Assembly: GCF_019375475.1 (NCBI RefSeq)
Contig: NZ_JAHXGQ010000016.1
Coordinates: 61,720-125,719 of the forward strand
Length of the DNA: 64,000 nt
Source: Saccharothrix obliqua
GTDB taxonomy: Bacteria > Actinomycetota > Actinomycetes > Mycobacteriales > Pseudonocardiaceae
Direction of reading: 5' to 3'
In this document: one piece after another, positions 58,396-64,000 of the stretch
How positions within the stretch are numbered: position 1 is the first letter of the stretch
Layout of the letters: every line of letters starts with the position of its first letter
Translations under genes and position numbers: made by a program
The notes under the pieces: generated by a model
What the model was told of the DNA's origin: nothing
What the model saw: only the letters and a program-made list of their open reading frames with translations
Database searches by the model: none

Positions 58396-59709
58396 GTGAC
58401 CAGCAGCAGGATCGCCCCCTGGGCCCCACCCCACGCGCGGCGGCGCATGGCGGAAGTGGAAGCCGCCGTGTCCGCCGACCTCAGCCCCGCCGGCGTCGCC
58501 GCGACCGTCCACGCGGCACAGGCCGCGCACGGCGCGCTGATCGACGACGACGGCATCGTGCTCTACGCGGGCACCAACGTGCTCAGCCCGGCCGCCGCCG
58601 CGGCGAACCGGCCCGCGTTGTCCACCCGGCCCAGCATGGGGTGGCCGGGGGACAAGTACCAGGTGGGCCTGGACCACCTGGACACCCTGGAGGTGCTGGC
58701 CCCGCTGCTGGTCGCCGACCTGGTGGAGGGCACGCACGCCGAAGTCCGGTTGCAGAGCGCGACCCTGGCGAACCTCGCCGTCTACACGGCCTTCGCCCGG
58801 CCCGGCGACACCATCGCCGTGCTGCCCGAAGCCGCCGGCGGCCACGCCAGCCACCACGCGCGGGGCGCGCCCGCGGTCCGCGGCCTGACCGTGGTCGACC
58901 TGCCCTACGACCCGCGCCGCCTCGACGTGGACCACGCGCGGCTGCCCGCGTTCCTGCACGCCCACCGGCCGCGGATCGTGGTGATCGGCGCCAGCGTCAT
59001 GCTGTTCCCGCACGACGTGGCGGCCGTGCGCGCCGCGTGCGACGAGGTCGGCGCGATCCTGCTCTACGACGCCTCGCACGTCGCGGGCCTGGTCGCGGCC
59101 AAGGCGTTCCAGCGCCCGCTGCACGAGGGCGCGCACGTGCTGACGTTCTCCACCTACAAGTCGTTCGGCGGCCCACCCGGCGGCTGCGTCGTCACCCGCT
59201 CGGCGGACCTCGCCGAACGCGTCTCCACCGTCGCCTACCCCGGGCTGCTCGCCAACTACGACGCCGGCCGCCTGGGCGCGCTGGCCGTCACCGCCGCCGA
59301 ACTCGCCACGCACGGCCCCGCCTACGCCTCGGCGTGCCTGGCCAACGCCCGTGCGCTGGCGGAAGCGTTGCACGACAACGGTTTCGACGTGGTCCGGCGG
59401 GACGCCGAATTCACCCGCTCCCACCACGTGGCGGTCGACGCCCACCACCTCGGCGGCGGGGACCGCGCCGGCCGGCTGCTCGGCGCGGCGGGCGTCTACC
59501 TCAGCGGCATCGGCCTGCCGTGGCAGGACGCGGGCGAGGGGATGCGCGGCCTGCGCATCGGCACCCAGGAAATCACCCGCCGCGGTTTCACCCCCGCCGA
59601 CCAGCCCGCCGTCGCGGCCCTCGTGCGGCGCGCGCTGCTCGACGGCGAAGCCCCCGAGCGGGTCCGCGCGGACGCCGTCGCCCTGCGGCACGCGGTGAAC
59701 GCGCGCTGA
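58396..59709 (+). CDS. Serine hydroxymethyltransferase-like PLP enzyme
   Basis: A 437-residue fold-type I PLP enzyme of the SHMT family. EVRLQSATLANLAVYTAFAR, YDASHVAGLVAAKAF, the PLP lysine in TFSTYKSFGGPPGGCVVTR and LRIGTQEITRRG are SHMT features. The sequence differs enough from housekeeping GlyA (short N-terminus, no SEGY-type start) that another aldol or retro-aldol reaction, such as on alpha-methylserine or threonine analogues, is likely. The start is GTG 58396. Confidence 0.8.
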   Translation: MTSSRIAPWAPPHARRRMAEVEAAVSADLSPAGVAATVHAAQAAHGALIDDDGIVLYAGTNVLSPAAAAANRPALSTRPSMGWPGDKYQVGLDHLDTLEVLAPLLVADLVEGTHAEVRLQSATLANLAVYTAFARPGDTIAVLPEAAGGHASHHARGAPAVRGLTVVDLPYDPRRLDVDHARLPAFLHAHRPRIVVIGASVMLFPHDVAAVRAACDEVGAILLYDASHVAGLVAAKAFQRPLHEGAHVLTFSTYKSFGGPPGGCVVTRSADLAERVSTVAYPGLLANYDAGRLGALAVTAAELATHGPAYASACLANARALAEALHDNGFDVVRRDAEFTRSHHVAVDAHHLGGGDRAGRLLGAAGVYLSGIGLPWQDAGEGMRGLRIGTQEITRRGFTPADQPAVAALVRRALLDGEAPERVRADAVALRHAVNAR

Positions 59710-59784
59710 CCTCCGTGCCCGCGCCCCAGGCGCACCGACCAGGGAAGACAGACCCGTCCGGGAGGGCCTGCTCGACCGGCTTCC

Positions 59785-59821
59785 CGTTTTGGACGATCGT
59801 CCAGTACGATCGTCCAAAACG
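59785..59821. promoter_or_regulatory. 37-bp palindromic operator upstream of tetR
   Basis: Arms CGTTTTGGACGATCGT (59785-59800) and ACGATCGTCCAAAACG (59806-59821) around CCAGT are perfect, and GGACGATCGTCC inside the left half is itself palindromic, so two dimers could bind. It ends 12 bp before the tetR ATG. Confidence 0.8.
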
Positions 59822-59833
59822 TGGAGGTGACGG

Positions 59834-60358
59834 ATGGCCACGGTCCGGGAACGGCTGCTCGCGGCGGCGGCGGAGTTGATCGCCGAACGGGGGTGGGGCG
59901 CGGTCAGCACCAGGGTGCTGGCCGAACGCGCGGGTGTCGGCTCGGGCGTGGTGCACTACCACTTCCCCTCCACCCGGGCGGTGCTGGTGGAGGCGTCGGT
60001 CGGGGCACTGCGCGGGGCGCTCGACGGGGTGCCCGACCTGCTCGCCGCGGCGGCCGACCCCGAGGCCGCGCTCGACGCGTTGCTGGCGGCCCTGGACGGT
60101 GCGGGCGGGCAGGAGCTGTTCACCGAGACGTTCCTCGCCGCCACCCGCGACGACGACCTGCGGCACGCCGTCGCCGCGGTCCTCACCGAGTTCCGGCAGG
60201 TCGTCGCCACGTGGCTGGCCGAACGCGGCGTGCCCACCCCGGACGCCACCGCGGCCGTCCTCGCCGCCGCCGTCGACGGCGTGCTCCTGCACCGCGCCCT
60301 GGACCCGAGCCTGTCCCGCGCGCTGGTCGTGCCCGTCCTGGGGCGGGTGCTGCGGTGA
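59834..60358 (+). CDS. TetR family transcriptional regulator
   Basis: A 174-residue TetR protein: RERLLAAAAELIAERGWGAV, STRVLAERAGVGSGVVHYHF. The ATG follows GGAGGTGA. It is followed in a GTGA overlap by a FAD monooxygenase gene, and a strong operator precedes the pair, so the repressor probably controls its own operon and the monooxygenase responds to the same ligand. Confidence 0.9.
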   Translation: MATVRERLLAAAAELIAERGWGAVSTRVLAERAGVGSGVVHYHFPSTRAVLVEASVGALRGALDGVPDLLAAAADPEAALDALLAALDGAGGQELFTETFLAATRDDDLRHAVAAVLTEFRQVVATWLAERGVPTPDATAAVLAAAVDGVLLHRALDPSLSRALVVPVLGRVLR

Positions 60359-61485
60359 AGGTCGTCGTCGCGGGCGCGGGCATCGCCGGCCTCACCCTCG
60401 CCGGGCGGCTCGCCGCGCTCGGCCACACCACCGTCGTCGTGGAACGCGCCGCCGGGCCGCGCCCCGAGGGCTACATGATCGACTTCTTCGGGCCGGGCTA
60501 CGACGTCGCCGAGCGGATGGGCCTGCTGCCCCGGTTCCACGAGCTGGGCTACCGGTTCGCCGAGGCCACCTACCACGACGAACGCGGCAGGCGACGCGCC
60601 GGACTGGACTTCGCGCGGTTCGCCGCGACCGTCGGCGGCCGGATGACCAGCATCATGCGGCCCGACGTGGAGCACATCCTGCGCACCGCCCTGCCGCCCG
60701 CGGTCGACCTGCGCTTCGGCGCCGCCGTCACCGACGTCGACAACCGGGCGGACGGCGTGTCCGTGCGGCTGTCCGACGGCACGGCGCTCGACGCCGACCT
60801 GCTGGTCGGGGCCGACGGCATCCACTCCGCGGTGCGCCGCCTGGTGTTCGGCGACGGGTTCGTCCGCCACCTCGGCTTCCACACCGCGGCGTTCGTGTTC
60901 GACGCGCCCGACATCCACCGGGTGGTCGCGGGCCGGTTCGTGCTCACCGACACCGTCGGCAGGCAGGTCGGCTGCTACGGCCTGCGTGACGGCCGGGTGG
61001 CGGCGTTCACCGTGCACCGCGCGGCCGACCCCGCGCTGCCCGCCGACCCGCGGGCCGCGGTCCGCGCGGCGTACGGGACGCTCGGCTGGATCGTGCCCGC
61101 GGTCCTCGACCACTGCCCGCCCGACCCGTACTACGACCAGGTGGCGCAGGTGGTGGTGCCGCGGTGGAGCCGGGGTCGGGTGGTGCTGGTCGGTGACGCG
61201 TGCGGCGCGGTGTCGTTGCTCGCCGGGCAGGGCGCGTCCCTCGGCATGGGCGGCGCGTTCGTGCTCGCGGAGCACCTGACCGACCCGGACGCGTACGAAC
61301 GCCGGTGGCGGCCGGTCGTGGAGGAGAAGCAACGCGTCGCCCGCAACGGCGCGCACTGGTTCCTGCCGTCCACCGCCCTGCGCCTGCACGCCCGCCGGCT
61401 GGCCCTGCACCTGACCCGCGTGCCCGGCGTGGACCGCCTCATCGCCGCCGGCGTCGTCGGCAAGCCCACCGCGCTGATCGGCTAG
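60355..61485 (+). CDS. FAD-dependent monooxygenase
   Basis: A 376-residue class A flavoprotein: VVVAGAGIAGLTLAGRLAAL (FAD), LLVGADGIHSAVRRLVFG (DG) and VVLVGDACGAVSLLAGQGAS (GD motif). It belongs to the TetX/PHBH-like group with many antibiotic- and aromatic-modifying members. Co-expression with the TetR repressor suggests inducible removal of a toxic aromatic. It starts at GTG 60355. Its last 4 bp overlap the end of the convergent coiled-coil gene. Confidence 0.87.
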   Translation: MKVVVAGAGIAGLTLAGRLAALGHTTVVVERAAGPRPEGYMIDFFGPGYDVAERMGLLPRFHELGYRFAEATYHDERGRRRAGLDFARFAATVGGRMTSIMRPDVEHILRTALPPAVDLRFGAAVTDVDNRADGVSVRLSDGTALDADLLVGADGIHSAVRRLVFGDGFVRHLGFHTAAFVFDAPDIHRVVAGRFVLTDTVGRQVGCYGLRDGRVAAFTVHRAADPALPADPRAAVRAAYGTLGWIVPAVLDHCPPDPYYDQVAQVVVPRWSRGRVVLVGDACGAVSLLAGQGASLGMGGAFVLAEHLTDPDAYERRWRPVVEEKQRVARNGAHWFLPSTALRLHARRLALHLTRVPGVDRLIAAGVVGKPTALIG

Positions 61486-62678
61486 TCGCCGCCCAGCACC
61501 CGGTCCAACTGCGCCTCGGCCCGCTCCGCGCGGGCCAACGTCTGGACGCGCGCCTCCTCCAACGCCGCCGCGACCCGCTCGGCCTCCGCCACCCGCACCC
61601 GCATCGCCTCCACCTCGGCCTCGGCCCGCTGCCGCGCCCGCTCCGCCTCGGCCACGTCCGCCGCCGTTCGCCGTGCGGCGTCGTCCCGGGCGCGCGTGAT
61701 CTCCTCGGCAGCGCGGCGTTCCGCCTCCTCGCGTGCCCGCGCGATCTCCTGCTCGGTCCTCCGCTCGGCGTCGTCGCGGATGCGCGTGATCTCCTCGGTC
61801 GCCCGGCGGTCGGCGTCGTCCCGCGCGCGGGCCACTTCCTCGGCGGCCCGGCGGTCCGCGTCGGCGCGGGCACGCGTGATCTCCTCGGTGGCTCGGCGGT
61901 CGGCTTCCTCGCGTGCCCGTGCGATGTCGGCCGCGGCGCGCTGCTCGGCGTCGGCACGTGCCTGCTCGATCTCCCGCACCGCCTGGCGACGGGCCTGCTC
62001 GGTCCGCGCCACCGCGTCCTCCCGAGCCTGCTCGACCTGGGCTTCGGCCTCCCGGCGGATCTCCTCGACGGCGGTCGCGGCCTCGGTGCGGATCGCCGCG
62101 ATCTCCACCTCGGCCCGCTCCACGGCGGCCGTGGCTTCGGCTCGGGCGGCGTCACGCTGCTCGTACGCGGCGGCGGCGTCCTGCTCGGCCCGTTCGGCGG
62201 CCGACACCGCGTCCTCGGTGGTCTCCTCGGCGACCTTCCGGGCGTCCTCGGCCGCCCGCCGCCGACGTTGCGCCTCCGCGACCGCCGCCTCCGCCTCGGC
62301 CACCCGCCGAGCGGCGTCCGCCTCGGCGGCCTGCACCCGGCTCTCGGCCACGCTCGGGTCGCCGATGGCGGCCAGCTCGCCGACCGCTCCCTGCAACGTC
62401 GTGGACAACTGCTCGGCCAACACCCGGAACCGCTCCAGCAACTCCTCAGCCCTGATCTTGCCCGCGGTAATCCCCGGCGGCCCTTTCGTCACGGTGACGA
62501 CCTCCGCGCCCCGCTCCTCGGCCGCCGCCAACCGCTGCCGCTCCCGCCACGCACGCCACCGGGTGTGTTCCGGCAGGTCGCAGTATTCAGCCGGCCGCCC
62601 AGGCCCGCCGCCCCGGAACACGGGCCGCGTGCAGCCGGGGAAGTTGCAGGTCGATGCGGGCGCGTCGGTCGTCGTCAC
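61482..62678 (-). CDS. Zinc-finger coiled-coil protein with 15-residue repeats
   Basis: A 398-residue protein. Residues 11-38 (CNFPGCTRPVF, EYCDLPEH) provide C-C-C-H, a probable zinc finger. From about 105 on the sequence is a continuous Ala/Glu/Arg helix, and residues 231-350 are eight tandem units of exactly 15 residues of the type RRATEEITRARADAD. Fifteen residues over four turns give 3.75 per turn, which favours a straight or right-handed coiled coil. There is no membrane segment. The start is GTG 62678. A scaffold or DNA-organising role is a guess; similar proteins are found in actinobacterial accessory DNA. Confidence 0.75.
   Translation of the reverse strand: MTTTDAPASTCNFPGCTRPVFRGGGPGRPAEYCDLPEHTRWRAWRERQRLAAAEERGAEVVTVTKGPPGITAGKIRAEELLERFRVLAEQLSTTLQGAVGELAAIGDPSVAESRVQAAEADAARRVAEAEAAVAEAQRRRRAAEDARKVAEETTEDAVSAAERAEQDAAAAYEQRDAARAEATAAVERAEVEIAAIRTEAATAVEEIRREAEAQVEQAREDAVARTEQARRQAVREIEQARADAEQRAAADIARAREEADRRATEEITRARADADRRAAEEVARARDDADRRATEEITRIRDDAERRTEQEIARAREEAERRAAEEITRARDDAARRTAADVAEAERARQRAEAEVEAMRVRVAEAERVAAALEEARVQTLARAERAEAQLDRVLGGD
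61629..61988 (-). repeat. Tandem 45-bp repeats in the coiled-coil gene
   Basis: Eight in-frame 45-bp units coding for residues 231-350. Units differ at many third positions and some residues, so the array is old or diversified, not a fresh slippage product. Confidence 0.75.
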
Positions 62679-62750
62679 GGCGATATCGTAGCAGAGTTAC
62701 GTTGGTTCAAACGTTATTGCCTGCAACGCAACGCTATCAACCCACTTATC

Positions 62751-62785
62751 CTGGCTTCCGATAAGGTTCACTTATCGGAAGCCAG
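62751..62785. repeat. lox-like inverted repeat
   Basis: CTGGCTTCCGATAA (62751-62764) and TTATCGGAAGCCAG (62772-62785) are perfect 14-bp arms around GGTTCAC, in an AT-rich patch upstream of the coiled-coil gene. The inner ATAA-spacer-TTAT layout is the same as in the palindrome at 28681-28712 and the dif-like site. It may be a recombinase site, an operator or a hairpin. Confidence 0.6.
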
Positions 62786-62925
62786 CTCGGGCGGGGCGAA
62801 CCCGATACGCCCGCTACCTGCCAAGACGAGGCCGGAAGGCACGCTGGTCCGCGCCCTACCCTGGGCCGTCGACCGGTTCGGTGACCGGCGGGCTCGGCCC
62901 GACATCAGAGAAGCCGCGCCGCGGG

Positions 62926-64000
62926 TCAGGGGCTCTTGGTCGACCGGTCGAGGGTGTCGAGTTGCTGCTGGACGCAGGCGGCCTCGTCGGCGCGGAGTTG
63001 GTCCCGGTACAGCCGAAGCGCCTCCCCCCACACCGCGCGGGCCTGCTCGGGTTGACCGAGGGCGGTGTGGAGGTGGCCGAGGTTGTCGAGGGTTTCCGCG
63101 ACCTGGTAGGCGTGGCCGACGGCGCGGAACAGGGCGAGGGCCTGCCGGTAGTGGTCCAGAGCGGTGTGGTGGTCGCCGGTGCGGTGGGCGATGAACCCCA
63201 GGCTGACCAGGGTGTACGCCTTGCCGTCGGTGTCGGAGTGGCACCGGTGCAGGGTCAGGGCGGCGTGGCAGTGCTCGCGGGCGGTGTCGTACTCGCCCAG
63301 CCGTGCGGCGAACCAGCCCACCGCGTTGAGCGCGGCGGCCCGCCACACCTCGTGGTCGGGGGCGCGGAAGAGGTCCAGGGCGTGGTGGGCGTGCTCCAGT
63401 GCCCGCCGGTCGTCACCCTGCTCGCCCCGGTCGATCGCGAGCGCCAGGTGGGTGTGGCCCTGTTCGGCGGAGTCGCGGTGCCGGCGGGCCAGGGCCAGGG
63501 CGCGGTCCAGGTGCTCGGCGGCCTCCCGGTGCAGAGCGAGCCTGGTGCAGACCTGGCCGAGGCGGCGGTGGGTGCGGCTGCGGGTGGCGGGGTCGGGCAG
63601 GTGCTCGGCCGACTCCAGCGCCGCCCGCCACACGGCCAGCGCGTCACGCCGGTGCCCCCGCCGCAGGTGGAACGCGTCCAGCGCCCAGGCCAGGTGCCAG
63701 ACGGCGTGGTGGCGACCCAGCGCCGCCGCGGTGCGTTGGGTGGCCAGCAGGGTCGCGTGCTCGGCCTCCAGCCACGCCGTCGCCTCCGCCGTGTCGGCCA
63801 GTGGCTGCGGGTGGACGCCGGGTGCGAGTGGGCCGGGGTCCAGGAGTGGGCTGTGGGAGTACAGGAGGCGGTCGGCGGTGTGGGCGGTGTGGAGGTGGAA
63901 GTCCGTCACCCGCACCAGGGCCGTCTCCCGCTTCGGTACGGGCAGGGTTTCGGCGGTGCGCGTGGCGTAGGCGCGGACCAGGTCGTGCATGGCGTACCGA
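62926..64000 (-). CDS. NB-ARC/TPR regulator, C-terminal part (truncated by window edge)
   Basis: At least 358 residues without visible start. The beginning RYAMHDLVRAYATRTAE is the winged-helix end of an NB-ARC domain as found in AfsR/BTAD-type regulators. Then come TPR units (HRRLGQVCTRLALHREAAEH, LNAVGWFAARLGEYDTAREH, LVSLGFIAHRTGDHHTALDH, LDNLGHLHTALGQPEQARAV). The N-terminal DNA-binding and ATPase parts lie outside the window. Confidence 0.85.
   Translation of the reverse strand, partial: RYAMHDLVRAYATRTAETLPVPKRETALVRVTDFHLHTAHTADRLLYSHSPLLDPGPLAPGVHPQPLADTAEATAWLEAEHATLLATQRTAAALGRHHAVWHLAWALDAFHLRRGHRRDALAVWRAALESAEHLPDPATRSRTHRRLGQVCTRLALHREAAEHLDRALALARRHRDSAEQGHTHLALAIDRGEQGDDRRALEHAHHALDLFRAPDHEVWRAAALNAVGWFAARLGEYDTAREHCHAALTLHRCHSDTDGKAYTLVSLGFIAHRTGDHHTALDHYRQALALFRAVGHAYQVAETLDNLGHLHTALGQPEQARAVWGEALRLYRDQLRADEAACVQQQLDTLDRSTKSP

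Noticed and set aside
61629..61988. Regular 45-bp repeats that could suggest a CRISPR array
   Set aside because: Units are contiguous, in frame and protein-coding, without spacers; no cas genes are nearby.
62768..63346. Minus-strand frame overlapping the end of the TPR gene
   Set aside because: Arg/Pro-rich shadow of the TPR-coding frame, which has clear repeat motifs.

Overview
The window is very GC-rich DNA with many GTG starts, short overlaps of the GTGA type and several probably leaderless genes. RbpA, a separate polyprenol-phosphate mannose synthase behind Lnt, and neighbouring genes of the DUF3090, SCO1664-like and DUF3097 families all point to an actinomycete. The style of the accessory genes (AfsR/BTAD regulators, two Ku proteins, a rifampicin monooxygenase) fits the Pseudonocardiaceae (Saccharothrix, Actinosynnema or Lentzea type). 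The genus is an inference. No rRNA, tRNA, CRISPR array or complete insertion sequence was found.

Layout. At 0-6.7 kb lies a lysine-degradation locus: lysine 2,3-aminomutase (partial, minus strand) faces away from an FxsA-like gene and an overlapping plus-strand run kdd - amidohydrolase - kamD - kamE - kal, that is, the B12/PLP route known from lysine-fermenting anaerobes. At 6.7-9.3 kb are two regulators, a PspC-like protein and an L,D-transpeptidase carrying an eCIS-cargo-like N-terminus, bounded by two 42-bp direct repeats. At 9.3-17.3 kb are mostly housekeeping genes: lnt-ppm1 (lipoprotein acylation and mannosyl donor), rbpA with a SigR-type promoter, a Nudix hydrolase, thymidine kinase, a PadR/membrane-protein pair, an Atg22-like transporter and a GDPD. 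At 17.3-24.4 kb are a c-di-GMP enzyme, a VOC protein, a large AfsR/BTAD-NB-ARC regulator and a secreted protein.

At 24.4-27.6 kb is an NHEJ island: an intact LigD polymerase domain, a decayed phosphoesterase/ligase relic and two ku genes. At 27.6-29.2 kb a tyrosine recombinase has a lox-like palindrome in its 5' leader, and a sequence resembling the chromosomal dif site lies about 0.4 kb farther upstream. The strand composition of the DNA changes sign near there.

At 29.2-36.6 kb are MarR/iminopeptidase, XRE/methyltransferase and map genes with clear palindromic operators, an SDR, a small secreted protein, a CGNR regulator, a zinc-ribbon microprotein coupled to a TetR gene, a pentapeptide-repeat membrane protein and a DUF1707 protein. 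At 36.6-49.8 kb are an amidase, a SWIM-C-terminus-like protein, an SPFH/NfeD pair, conserved actinobacterial families, an S9 peptidase - LD-carboxypeptidase - esterase operon and a secreted beta-propeller protein.

At 49.8-61.5 kb are resistance- and redox-type genes: an NmrA-like protein, a Rox-type rifampicin monooxygenase preceded by a 19-codon leader peptide, methyltransferases, a TmrB-like ATPase, a PucR/PLP-enzyme divergent pair and a TetR/FAD-monooxygenase operon with a strong operator. At 61.5-64 kb are a zinc-finger coiled-coil protein built on 15-residue repeats, a second lox-like inverted repeat, and the C-terminal part of another NB-ARC/TPR regulator that leaves the window.
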